In this document: one piece after another, positions 16,300 through 24,929 of the stretch
How the letters are laid out: each line of letters opens with the position of its first letter
Numbering within the stretch: position 1 is the first letter of the stretch
Source of the DNA: Burkholderiaceae bacterium
GTDB lineage: Bacteria; Pseudomonadota; Gammaproteobacteria; Burkholderiales; Burkholderiaceae_C
DNA: 45,912 nucleotides
NCBI GenBank assembly: GCA_024235915.1
Contig: JACKLO010000028.1
Coordinates: 1 to 45,912 of the forward strand
Reading direction: 5' to 3'
The notes under the pieces: generated by a model
Database searches by the model: none
What the model saw: only the letters and a program-made list of their open reading frames with translations
Told to the model about the DNA's origin: nothing
Position numbers and translations under genes: made by a program

Positions 16300-17886
16300 T
16301 TGAACAAGACCTTCGACCCCAACGACAAGCTGCTGCTCATCGCCATCGGCGTGCTGGCCGCCGCCGCCACGGCCTATGGCGTGGTCTACGACGGCCTGGG
16401 CCTGGCCCTGGGCATCGGCGCCCTGCTGATGGCGGCCGCCGCCGGCGTCGCCGTGACATCACGCGGCGGCACCGGCAGCCAGATCGGCCTGCCGGCCCTC
16501 GGCATGGCCATGGTGGGCCTGGTGATCCATGTGGCGCGTGGGCACACCGAAGCCCACTTCGCGGTGTTCGCCTTCCTCGCCGTGACCACGGTGTACCGGC
16601 ACTGGCTGCCGGTGGTCAGCGCCGCGGCGACGATCGCGGTGCACCACCTGAGCTTCAACTTCTTCCAGCAATGGGGCTGGGGCCCGATCTGCTTCACCGA
16701 GCCGGGGCTGATGATCGTGGTGGAGCACGCCGCCTATGTGGTGGGCGAAGCCTTCATCCTGGTGCTGCTGGCCGGCCGTGCGCAGGCCGACTTTGCCGCC
16801 AACGCCCAGCTGTCGCAGATCGCCGAGCGTCTGGTGCGCGACGACGGCAGCATCGACTTCGCCGCCGCTGAGGTGGCCAACCCCGCCCCGTCGACCCGCC
16901 GCATGGTGCAGGCCCTGGGCCGGATCGAGAACGCCATTGCCACCGTGCGCGGTGGCGCCGAGTCCATCACCCACGCGTCCAACGAAGTGGCCCAGGGCAG
17001 TGGTGACCTCAGCCAACGCACCGAGCAGACGGCCAGCAACCTGCAGGAGACCGCCAGCGCCATGGAGCAGCTGACCGGCACGGTGCGCCAGTCCAGCGAC
17101 GCGGCAGCGCAGGCCAACCAGTTGGCCCACTCGGCCTCCTCCGTCGCCACCCGTGGCGGCGAGGTGGTGGCGCAGGTGGTGGCCACGATGCAGGACATCC
17201 ACGAGTCCAGCCGCCGCATCGCCGACATCATCGGCACCATCGACGGCATTGCCTTCCAGACCAACATCCTGGCGCTCAACGCCGCGGTGGAGGCGGCACG
17301 GGCAGGCGAACAGGGCCGCGGATTCGCCGTGGTGGCGGGCGAAGTGCGCCAGTTGGCCCAGCGGTCGGCCACCGCGGCGCGGGAGATCAAGGCCCTGATC
17401 GGCACCAGCGTGGAACGTGTGGAAGCCGGCAGCCAGCTCGTGGGCCAGGCCGGCTCGACGATGCAGGAGGTGGTGTCCAGCGTGAAGCGCGTGGGCGACA
17501 TCATTGCCGAGATCTCCGCCGCCACGGCGGAACAGAACGCCGGCCTCGGCCAGATCAACGGCGCCGTGGCCCAGCTCGACACGATGACGCAGCAGAACGC
17601 GGCGCTGGTGGAGGAATCCGCCGCGGCGGCCGGCAGCCTGCGTGAGCAGTCGGCCCGTCTGGCCGACGCAGTGCGCCAGTTCCACGTGCGCGGCGCCGCA
17701 GCCGCCCCGCATGGCCTGCCGTCGTCGCCGACCCGGCCGGCTGCATCTCGCGCCGCCACCCCGTCGCCAGCACGGCCTGCCGCCACGGCGCAGCCCACCG
17801 CCGTGCGCGCAGCCCGACAGGACACCCCCGCCCTGGGCACCTCCGCCCTGGCCACCAGCGCCGAGGCCGACTGGGAAACCTTCTGA
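16300..17886 (+). CDS. Methyl-accepting chemotaxis protein 4 with histidine-rich multi-span membrane sensor
   Basis: This 528-residue receptor has no periplasmic loop. About six membrane spans (residues 10-165) carry a cluster of histidines: H77, H82, H86 (IHVARGHTEAHF), H101 (YRHW), H115/H116 (AVHHLSF) and H143 (VVEHAA). A signalling domain follows with the normal tip and a C-terminal linker ending EADWETF, a CheR/CheB tether. A standard HAMP is not obvious. The start is TTG 16300, preceded by GGGAG; no ATG fits. Intramembrane histidines suggest metal, heme or quinone sensing, but that is inference. It lies between two hairpin terminators and is probably transcribed alone; no clear sigma-28 site was found in the 220 bases upstream. 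Confidence 0.92.
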   Translation: MNKTFDPNDKLLLIAIGVLAAAATAYGVVYDGLGLALGIGALLMAAAAGVAVTSRGGTGSQIGLPALGMAMVGLVIHVARGHTEAHFAVFAFLAVTTVYRHWLPVVSAAATIAVHHLSFNFFQQWGWGPICFTEPGLMIVVEHAAYVVGEAFILVLLAGRAQADFAANAQLSQIAERLVRDDGSIDFAAAEVANPAPSTRRMVQALGRIENAIATVRGGAESITHASNEVAQGSGDLSQRTEQTASNLQETASAMEQLTGTVRQSSDAAAQANQLAHSASSVATRGGEVVAQVVATMQDIHESSRRIADIIGTIDGIAFQTNILALNAAVEAARAGEQGRGFAVVAGEVRQLAQRSATAAREIKALIGTSVERVEAGSQLVGQAGSTMQEVVSSVKRVGDIIAEISAATAEQNAGLGQINGAVAQLDTMTQQNAALVEESAAAAGSLREQSARLADAVRQFHVRGAAAAPHGLPSSPTRPAASRAATPSPARPAATAQPTAVRAARQDTPALGTSALATSAEADWETF

Positions 17887-17913
17887 CGGCGCCTCGGCAC
17901 ACCAATGATTCGC

Positions 17914-17942
17914 AACGCGCCCCCGCGGGCGCGTTTCAGTTT
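17914..17942 (+). terminator. Hairpin terminator after MCP 4
   Basis: AACGCGCCC (17914-17922), a 4-base loop and GGGCGCGTT (17927-17935) form a 9-bp perfect stem, followed by TCAGTTT. The trailing bases are shared with the next promoter. Confidence 0.75.
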
Positions 17943-17961
17943 GTGGCCGCGGCGCCGAAAC
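17935..17961 (+). promoter_or_regulatory. Sigma-28 (FliA)-type promoter of MCP 5
   Basis: TTCAGTTT (17935-17942) and GCCGAAAC (17954-17961) are 11 bases apart and each matches the flagellar consensus at 6 of 8 positions. The -35 overlaps the T-rich end of the preceding terminator. Expected start near 17968, just before ATG 17997. Confidence 0.6.
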
Positions 17962-17996
17962 CCGAGACAGATCGTTCCGGCCGTCGAGGCAAGGTC

Positions 17997-19367
17997 ATGC
18001 TCAAGAAACCTTCCATCACCCTGCGCCTGTGGGCGCCGACCCTGTTCCTGGCGCTGATGCTGTTTGCGGCCGGTACCCTGACCACGGTGCGCACGCAGGC
18101 CCTGATCCGCGAGGCGACCCAACAGCAGTCGGCCCAGTTGGACCGTCTCCAGCAGGCGCAGCAATGGCGCAACGCCGTGTCGCACGGCGAAGACGGCGCC
18201 AAGCTGCGCGACGTCCTGGGGTCGGGTGCCGTCGACGGAGCCGAGCGCCAGCTGCTGCAGCGCGCCGCCGGTGCCTCCGACACGGCTGGGCGGCTGGCCG
18301 CGGCCGAGGCCTTCGTGGTGCTGCAGCGTGACCGCATGCGGCAGATGCAGGACGAGGCTGCCGCGAACCGCATGCGCACCGTCTGGGGCGTGCTGGCGCT
18401 GATGGCTGTGATCGTGGGCGTCTCCGCGCTGGGTTCGGCCTTCCTGGTCCGCACCGTGCGCCGCCCCCTGCTGGACCTGCGCACGCTGGCCGAGCGCATC
18501 GGCCATGGCGACCTGACCGTGGCCGTGGACACGCATCGCCCCGACGAGATCGGCGACCTCCAGCGCTCCATTGCCGAGATGCGGGACGCGCTGCGCCGCG
18601 TCGTCGGCGATGTGCAGGCCGCCGCCGAGCACGTGCGGCTGGCCAGCACCGAGGTGGCGGCGGGCAACACCGACCTGTCGTCGCGCACCGAACTGGCGGC
18701 CTCGCGCCTGCAGCAGACCAGCAGCGCGATGGCGCAGATCACGCAGACGGTTCGCGAGTCCAGCAACGCTGCGGTGCAGGCCAGCCAGCTGGCTGGCGCC
18801 GCGTCGGGCAGCGCCCAGCGCGGCGGCGACGTGGTGGCCCAGGTCGTGGCCACGATGGAGACCATCCACGCCAGCAGCCGGCGCATCGCCGACATCATCG
18901 GCACCGTCGACGGCATCGCCTTCCAGACCAACATCCTGGCACTCAACGCCGCGGTGGAAGCCGCACGCGCCGGTGAACAAGGCCGCGGGTTCGCGGTCGT
19001 GGCTGGTGAGGTGCGCACGCTGGCCCAGCGCAGTGCCGCTGCCGCACGCGAGATCAAGGCCCTGATCGGCAGCAACGTCGAGAGCGTCGAAGCCGGCGCC
19101 ACGCTGGTCAGGGACGCCGGGCAGTCGATGCAGGACATCGTGGCCGGCGTGCAGCGCGTGACGCACATCGTCGGTGAGATCAGTGCGTCCAGCGGCACCC
19201 AGCGCGGTGACATCGACGCCGTGCACCAGGCCGTGGGCGAACTCGACGGCATGACACAGCAGAACGCCGCCCTGGTGGAACAGAGCGCCGCGGCCGCGGA
19301 AAGCCTGCGCACGCAGGCCGCACGGCTGACCGAAGCCGTCTCCACCTTCCGCCTGACGGCGGCCTGA
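17997..19367 (+). CDS. Methyl-accepting chemotaxis protein 5 (short sensor, no tail)
   Basis: This 456-residue receptor has TM1 about 10-30, a periplasmic region of only about 95 residues, TM2 about 125-150, HAMP (RRPLLDLRTLAERIGHGDL) and a signalling hairpin with the tip GIAFQTNILALNAAVEAARAG. It ends right after the signalling helices (FRLTAA) with no WETF tail. ATG 17997 is preferred; an in-frame GTG at 17943 would lie inside the promoter just described. The sensor is smaller than the four-helix bundles of the other receptors and not recognised. Confidence 0.92.
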   Translation: MLKKPSITLRLWAPTLFLALMLFAAGTLTTVRTQALIREATQQQSAQLDRLQQAQQWRNAVSHGEDGAKLRDVLGSGAVDGAERQLLQRAAGASDTAGRLAAAEAFVVLQRDRMRQMQDEAAANRMRTVWGVLALMAVIVGVSALGSAFLVRTVRRPLLDLRTLAERIGHGDLTVAVDTHRPDEIGDLQRSIAEMRDALRRVVGDVQAAAEHVRLASTEVAAGNTDLSSRTELAASRLQQTSSAMAQITQTVRESSNAAVQASQLAGAASGSAQRGGDVVAQVVATMETIHASSRRIADIIGTVDGIAFQTNILALNAAVEAARAGEQGRGFAVVAGEVRTLAQRSAAAAREIKALIGSNVESVEAGATLVRDAGQSMQDIVAGVQRVTHIVGEISASSGTQRGDIDAVHQAVGELDGMTQQNAALVEQSAAAAESLRTQAARLTEAVSTFRLTAA

Positions 19368-19408
19368 ACCCCTCACCACCCGCCGCGCCCGGCAAAGAAA
19401 GGTCCGCC

Positions 19409-20998
19409 ATGCTGCAAAGACTCTCCCTGCTGCCCCGCCTGCTGGCGGCGGTGGCGGTACCGCTGGCCCTGATGGCCGCCGCGGCCGGTGTGGCCGGCTG
19501 GCAGTTGCAACGCATCGCCGCAGCCAATCACAGCCTGGAGCAGAGCCGGAACCAGCGCGACCGGGTCGGCAGCTGGATCAGTTTTGTGCGCGACAACCTG
19601 GACAAGGCCATCCTGGCGACCCGTTTCGATGCGGTGGTCGGGGACGACGCCACGCTGCAGCAGCGCACCGCGGCAGCGCTCGGCGCCCTCAACCAGGCCA
19701 TGTCCGACACCGCCGCGGCGGCGGCACGGACCCAGGACGACATGCTGGCCAGCCTGCAGGGCCAGGCCGCCGGCAGCGATGCCGACGCCATCCGCGAACG
19801 TGTCGACCAGGTGGCCGGCCATCGGCAACGCTTCGTGCAGGCCCGCGCTGCGGTGCGCGATGATCTGCTTCTGGGCGAAGGCGTCGACCGCATCGACGGC
19901 GAACTGGTGCCCCTGGCCGGCGCCATGCGCCAGGCACTCGACGACCTGCAGCAGACCATCGACACCCAGGCCCAGGCGGCCTCGGCCCGCGTGAGCGACG
20001 CCGTGCAGGAGGCCTCGACCGTGCTCCTGGTCGCCAGTCTGGCCGCGCTGTTGGCCGGCGCTGCGCTGGCCTGGCAGCTGGCACGCTCGATCACCCGGCC
20101 GGTGCAGCTGGCAGGCCGCTTCGCCAGCGAGATCGCGGACGGTGGCCTGACGGCCGACATGCCGGTGCAGGGGAACGACGAGATGGCGGCACTGCAGCGC
20201 ACGCTGCTGAACATGCGCGACGCGCTGGCCGGTGTGGTGCGTCAGGTTCGCGGCGGCGCCAGCCAGATCCAGCTGGCCAGCGGCGAGATCGCGCACGGCA
20301 ATGGCGACCTGTCCAGCCGCACCGAAGAAACCGCGGCACACCTGCAGCACACCGCCAGCGCGGTGCAGCAGCTGTCCCAGGGCGCCCGCATGACGGCCGA
20401 ATCCGCACGCAACGCCGCGGCCGTGGCCGACAGCGCCGGGGACGTGGCCCGGCGTGGCGGCGCCGTGGTCGGTCAGGTCGTGCAGACGATGGAACAGATC
20501 GCTGCGCGCAGCGCGCGCATCGCCGACATCGTCGGCACCATCGACGGGATCGCCTTCCAGACCAACATCCTGGCGCTGAACGCCGCGGTGGAAGCCGCGC
20601 GGGCCGGCGAGCAGGGGCGCGGATTCGCCGTCGTCGCCGGCGAGGTGCGGGCGCTGGCCCAGCGCAGCGCTTCGGCCGCGCGCGAGATCAAGGGCTTGAT
20701 CGACGGCAGCGTGGAGACCGTGCAGGCCGGCAGCAGGCTGGCCGGCGATGCCGGTTCGACGATGGCCGAGGTCGTGGCCAGCGTGCAGCGTGTGAACGCG
20801 CTGATTGCCGAGATCTCGGACGCCGCCGCCCACCAGAGCGGCAGCCTCGGTGAGATCAGCGAGGCCGTGGCACGCCTGGACCGCAGCACGCAGCAGAATG
20901 CCGCGCTCTGCGAACAGGGTACGGCGGCCGCGCAAAGCATGCACGACCAGGCTCAGCAGCTCGTTCGCGCGGTCGACCGCTTCCGCGTCGAGGCCTGA
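19409..20998 (+). CDS. Methyl-accepting chemotaxis protein 6 (no tail)
   Basis: This 529-residue receptor has TM1 about 12-32, a periplasmic helical sensor of about 170 residues (NQRDRVGSWISFVRDNLDKAI), TM2 about 205-226, HAMP and a signalling hairpin with the standard tip. It ends FRVEA without linker or pentapeptide. AAGAAAGG precedes the ATG. Only 41 bases separate it from receptor 5, so both are probably one unit. It is the last chemotaxis gene; the next gene converges on it after 18 bases with no hairpin. Confidence 0.93.
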   Translation: MLQRLSLLPRLLAAVAVPLALMAAAAGVAGWQLQRIAAANHSLEQSRNQRDRVGSWISFVRDNLDKAILATRFDAVVGDDATLQQRTAAALGALNQAMSDTAAAAARTQDDMLASLQGQAAGSDADAIRERVDQVAGHRQRFVQARAAVRDDLLLGEGVDRIDGELVPLAGAMRQALDDLQQTIDTQAQAASARVSDAVQEASTVLLVASLAALLAGAALAWQLARSITRPVQLAGRFASEIADGGLTADMPVQGNDEMAALQRTLLNMRDALAGVVRQVRGGASQIQLASGEIAHGNGDLSSRTEETAAHLQHTASAVQQLSQGARMTAESARNAAAVADSAGDVARRGGAVVGQVVQTMEQIAARSARIADIVGTIDGIAFQTNILALNAAVEAARAGEQGRGFAVVAGEVRALAQRSASAAREIKGLIDGSVETVQAGSRLAGDAGSTMAEVVASVQRVNALIAEISDAAAHQSGSLGEISEAVARLDRSTQQNAALCEQGTAAAQSMHDQAQQLVRAVDRFRVEA

Positions 20999-21016
20999 GG
21001 CGGGTCCCTCGAACCT

Positions 21017-23548
21017 TCAATCCGCCGCGCGGCGCAGCGTCTCCACCACCGGCCGGCGCAGCACCTCGCGCAGGCCCCACCAGCCGGCGCCCAGGGCCAG
21101 CAACGCGCCGGCCACGCCGCCGATGGCTGGCACCCAGGGCTGCGGGTTCCAGTTGAACTGGAAGGCGTAGCGCGCCAGCAGCCAGCCCACCACCAGCGCC
21201 GCCACCGAGGCCAGCACGCCGGCCAGTGCGCCCACGCCCAGCAGCTCGGCGCGCTGCACCTGGGCCAGCAGGCGGCCGCCGGCGCCCAACGCGCGCATCA
21301 CGGCGTATTCGCGCGCCCGCGCCTCGCGCGTGGCCGTCACCGCGGCGAACAGCACCACCAGCCCCGCCAGCAGCGTGAAGCCGAACAGGAACTCCACCGC
21401 GCGGATCACCTTGTCCAGCACCTGCTGCACCTGGGCGATGGAGGCCGAGACGTCGATGTTGGTGATGTTGGGGAAGCCGTGCACCAGCCGGTTGTCGAAG
21501 CCCTTGACCGCCGGCGCGCGGAAGGCGCTGATGTAGGACAGCGGCACGTCGTCCATCTGCGCCACCGGGAACAGCACGAAGAAGTTGACGCGCATCGAGC
21601 CCCAGTCCACCTCGCGCAGGCTGGTGATCTTCGCCGTCACCGGGATGCCGGCGACGTCGAAGCCCATGCTGTCGCCGACCTTCAGGCCCAGCTCCTCGGC
21701 CAGCCCCTGTTCGACGCTGATGGCCCCGGCCTCGTCATCGGTCCAGTGGCCCGAGGTGATGCTGTTGTGCGCCGGCAGGCGCGCGTCGTGGCTGAGGTTG
21801 AACTCGCGCTCGGCCAGGCGCTGGGCGCGTTCGCCCTCGAAGTCCTCGGCCTTCACCGGCTTGCCGTTGATGGCGACCAGCCGGCCGCGGATCATCGGGT
21901 ACCAGTCGTAGCGGGTGATGCCCTCGGCCTTCAACGCGGCCTGGAAGGGTTCGGCCTGTTCCGGCTGCACGTTGATGACGAAGCGGTCGGGGGCATCGGG
22001 CGGCGTGGCCTGGCGCCAGCTGGCAATGAGGTCGGTGCGCAGCAGCACCAGCAGCACCAGCGCCAGCAGCCCGACCGACAGCGCCGAGACCTGCAGCACG
22101 GCGTACGCCGGCCGCGCGGCGATCTGGCGCGTGGCCAGCACCAGCCAGCGCGGCGCGTCGCTTTCCGGCACCGTGCGCTTGAGCAGGCGCACGGCGGCGT
22201 ACGACAGGCCGGCGAACAGCGCCACCGCGGCGGCAAAGCCGCCTACCGCCACCGCGCCCAGCATCGGGTCGCGCGCCACGGCCAGCAGCATGGCCACGAA
22301 ACCGGCCGCCCCCGCGCCCAGCACCACCAGCGAGCCGGCCTTGGGGCCGCCCAGGTCGCGTCGGAGCACCCGCAACGGCGGCACGCGCGACAGCTGCAGC
22401 ACCGGCGGCAGGCCGAAGGCCACCAGCAGCGTCAGCCCCACGCCCAGGCCGAACAGCGCGGGCGTGACGCCGGCCGGCGGCAGCGCCGCGTCCAGCAGGC
22501 CCGCCAGCAGCCAGACGAAGACGTAGTGCACGGCAAAACCCAGCAGCACACCGCCGGCGCTGCCGATGAGGCCGACGAAGCTGAATTCGAGCGCGTACGC
22601 GCCGGCGATGCGCCGCTGGCTCAGGCCGAGCACCCGCAGCATGGCGCAGTCGTCCAGGTGCCGGTTGGCGAAATCGCGCGCGGCGATGCCCACGGCCACC
22701 GCCGCCAGCAGCGCCGCCAGCAGCGCCACCAGGTTCAGGAACTTCTGGCCGCGCTCCAGCGTCTGGCTCATCTCCGGGCGGCCGGCCTCCAGCGCCTCCA
22801 CACGCAGGCCGCGCAGGCCGTCGACCTCGATGCGCTGTTCGGCCCAGCGCACCCAGTCGCGCACCGGCGCGTCGCTGGCGCCGGGGGCTGCCACGGCAAA
22901 GCGGTAGCGCACGCGGCTGGCCGGCTGCACCAGGCCGGTGGCGGCGAGGTCGGATTCGGCCAGCATCACGCGCGGCGCGAAGTTCACGAAACCGGCGCCA
23001 CGGTCGGGTTCGATGACGAGGATCCTGGCGATCGTCAGCGTGGCATCGCCCAGCAGCAGCGGCTCGCCCACCTGCAGCTGCAAGGCGTCCAGCACGCCAG
23101 CGTCCACCCACACCGTGCCCGCAGCCGGCGCAGCGGCGACCGTCTGCACCGCCGCGTCCGGCCCGTCCTTGACCTGCAGCTGGCCACGCAGCGGGTAGGC
23201 GGCCCCCACCGACTTCACCGACACGAGGCGGGCATTGCCGCCCCGGTCGTCCGGTGCCCGGGCCATGCTCGGGAACTGCACGCTGGTGTTGGTGGCCAGG
23301 CCGCGCGCTTGCGCCTCGGCCGCAAAGGCCGGCGGCAACGGCTGGTCGCTGCTGATCACGGCGTCGCCACCGATGAGCAGACGCGCATCGCGCGTGAGGC
23401 CGTTGTTCAGCCGGTCGGCGAAGAAGCCCACCGCCGTCAGCGCCGCCACCGCCAGCAGCACCGCCACGGCCAGCAGGCGCAGCTCGCCGGCCCGGAAGTC
23501 GCGCAGGGTCTGGCGCCAGGCCAGGGTGGTGATCGAAGGCGGGTTCAT
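21017..23548 (-). CDS. FtsX-type ABC transporter permease (YbbP-like)
   Basis: This 843-residue protein has two FtsX-like permease modules. TM1 (residues about 20-42, LRLLAVAVLLAVAALTAVGFFADR) is followed by a large periplasmic domain, three spans, a central pair, a second periplasmic domain and three C-terminal spans. This is the layout of YbbP/MacB-type permeases that move lipids or proteins from the outer leaflet of the inner membrane by mechanotransmission, not classical transport. The cognate ATPase (YbbA/LolD-like) is normally next to it but is absent here. ATG 23548 (MNPPSITTLAWRQTLRDFRAG) was chosen over an upstream in-frame ATG. It is divergent from the DODA-type dioxygenase gene, 83 bases away. 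Confidence 0.85.
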   Translation of the reverse strand: MNPPSITTLAWRQTLRDFRAGELRLLAVAVLLAVAALTAVGFFADRLNNGLTRDARLLIGGDAVISSDQPLPPAFAAEAQARGLATNTSVQFPSMARAPDDRGGNARLVSVKSVGAAYPLRGQLQVKDGPDAAVQTVAAAPAAGTVWVDAGVLDALQLQVGEPLLLGDATLTIARILVIEPDRGAGFVNFAPRVMLAESDLAATGLVQPASRVRYRFAVAAPGASDAPVRDWVRWAEQRIEVDGLRGLRVEALEAGRPEMSQTLERGQKFLNLVALLAALLAAVAVGIAARDFANRHLDDCAMLRVLGLSQRRIAGAYALEFSFVGLIGSAGGVLLGFAVHYVFVWLLAGLLDAALPPAGVTPALFGLGVGLTLLVAFGLPPVLQLSRVPPLRVLRRDLGGPKAGSLVVLGAGAAGFVAMLLAVARDPMLGAVAVGGFAAAVALFAGLSYAAVRLLKRTVPESDAPRWLVLATRQIAARPAYAVLQVSALSVGLLALVLLVLLRTDLIASWRQATPPDAPDRFVINVQPEQAEPFQAALKAEGITRYDWYPMIRGRLVAINGKPVKAEDFEGERAQRLAEREFNLSHDARLPAHNSITSGHWTDDEAGAISVEQGLAEELGLKVGDSMGFDVAGIPVTAKITSLREVDWGSMRVNFFVLFPVAQMDDVPLSYISAFRAPAVKGFDNRLVHGFPNITNIDVSASIAQVQQVLDKVIRAVEFLFGFTLLAGLVVLFAAVTATREARAREYAVMRALGAGGRLLAQVQRAELLGVGALAGVLASVAALVVGWLLARYAFQFNWNPQPWVPAIGGVAGALLALGAGWWGLREVLRRPVVETLRRAAD

Positions 23549-23631
23549 CACCGCACGGTAGCAAAAGCGCTGCAACGCCGTGGTGAAGGCGCTTGAACGC
23601 CCGGGCGGCGCACCGGGAGAACAATGCGTTC

Positions 23632-24486
23632 ATGACCACCCTGCCCGCCCTCTTCATCTCCCACGGTTCGCCGATGACGGCGCTGGACCCGCGCGAGGCC
23701 GGCGCCTTCATGCAGCGCCTGGGCCCGGCCATCGACCGCGCCTTCGGCCGCCCGACCGCGGTGCTGGCCGTGTCGGCGCACACGCTGGCGCGTCGCCACG
23801 TGCTGCTGGCCGGCGCGCGCCACGAGGCGGTGTACGACTTCGGCGGGTTCCCCGACGCGCTCTACCGCCTGCGCTACGACGCCCCGGGTGCACCAGCACT
23901 GGCACCGCGCGTGGCGGCGCTGATGGACGCCGCCGGCCTGCCGGTGCAGACGCTGGATGCCGGCGGCCTGGACCACGGCATCTGGACGCCGCTGCGCTAC
24001 CTGTACCCGGACGCCGACGTGCCGGTGCTGCCACTGTCCTTCAGCCCGCACGACAGCCCCGCGGCGCTGATGGCACTGGGCCGTGCCCTGGCCCCGCTGG
24101 CCGACGAAGGCGTGCTCGTCATCGGCAGCGGCAGCCTCACGCACAACCTGCGCCTGATCTACGGGCCCGGTGGCCAACCTGCCATCGAGGCGCCGGAGAC
24201 CGCCGAGACAGCGGCCTTTCGCCGTTGGGTGGCCGAACGCAGCGCCGCGCGCGACTGGGCAGCCCTGCGCGACTACCGGCAGCGTGCGCCATACGCGGCG
24301 CACATGCACCCCACCGACGAGCACTGGCTGCCGTTCTACGTGGCCGCCGGCGCCGGGGGCGAATCGGCCACGCCGCAACGCTTGCATGCCAGCCTGACCT
24401 ACGGCGTGCTGGCGATGGACCTCTACGCCTTCGGCCCGAACGCCGCCACCCTGGCCGCAGAAACCCGCGACCCCGTGGCGGCTTGA
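23632..24486 (+). CDS. ygiD: DODA-type extradiol aromatic ring-opening dioxygenase (YgiD-like)
   Basis: This 284-residue LigB-superfamily enzyme has the class III extradiol layout: PALFISHGSPM, AVLAVSAHT, GGLDHGIWTPLRY, VLVIGSGSLTHNLR and DEHWLPFYVAAGAG. The conserved histidines should form the metal site. Family members cleave catechols such as L-DOPA in the 4,5 position, and some bind zinc, not iron. ATG 23632 was chosen because MTTLPALFISHG is the usual beginning; the upstream in-frame ATG adds an unrelated stretch. No pathway partners lie nearby, so the natural substrate is open. Confidence 0.88.
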   Translation: MTTLPALFISHGSPMTALDPREAGAFMQRLGPAIDRAFGRPTAVLAVSAHTLARRHVLLAGARHEAVYDFGGFPDALYRLRYDAPGAPALAPRVAALMDAAGLPVQTLDAGGLDHGIWTPLRYLYPDADVPVLPLSFSPHDSPAALMALGRALAPLADEGVLVIGSGSLTHNLRLIYGPGGQPAIEAPETAETAAFRRWVAERSAARDWAALRDYRQRAPYAAHMHPTDEHWLPFYVAAGAGGESATPQRLHASLTYGVLAMDLYAFGPNAATLAAETRDPVAA

Positions 24487-24513
24487 ACCCTCGCGGGCCG
24501 TCGCGGCGGCAGA

Positions 24514-24891
24514 ATGGCCGCCATGCTGATCGCGATCTGGGTGTTCGTGGCCGTGGCCGTGGGCGTGGCGCTGTGGTCGCTGCTGGGCTGGGGCCTGTAC
24601 GAACTGCTGCGGCTGGACCACCAGCAGTGGCTGGGCGACCTGAAGCCCCTGCTCGACCAGGTGCCCTTCGGCGCCTGGCTGGATGCCTGGGTGCCCGGGT
24701 GGCAGGCGTTGGCGGAACTGGCCATCGACACCGTGCAATGGACCCTGGGCTGGATGGGCGGCGCGGCACCGGTGGTGGTGTGGGCCGTCTGGGGCGTGGG
24801 CACGGTCTTCATGGCCGGCGCCGGCGCGGTGCTCTCGCTGATCGTGGTGCTGCTGCGCGACAAGCGCCCCGCGCCGGCTGGCGCCGTTTGA
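24514..24891 (+). CDS. Small two-span membrane protein, unknown function
   Basis: This 125-residue protein has an N-terminal span (about 5-30, WVFVAVAVGVALWSLLGWGL), a central tryptophan-rich amphipathic part and a second span (about 85-113), ending with a basic RDKRPAPAGAV tail. I recognise no domain. It starts 27 bases after the dioxygenase stop and may be co-transcribed with it. A second ATG at 24523 (MLIAIWVF) is an equally good start. Hydrophobic pattern and codon use support a real gene. Confidence 0.6.
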   Translation: MAAMLIAIWVFVAVAVGVALWSLLGWGLYELLRLDHQQWLGDLKPLLDQVPFGAWLDAWVPGWQALAELAIDTVQWTLGWMGGAAPVVVWAVWGVGTVFMAGAGAVLSLIVVLLRDKRPAPAGAV

Positions 24892-24929
24892 CGTTCGCTT
24901 GACGCCCGGGTGGGTCTGCGCGGCTTGCG

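Noticed and set aside
9431..20998. Repeated DNA blocks within the receptor genes as possible mobile or CRISPR-like repeats
   Set aside because: The repeats encode the conserved signalling tip of chemoreceptors in the same frame, so protein conservation explains them.
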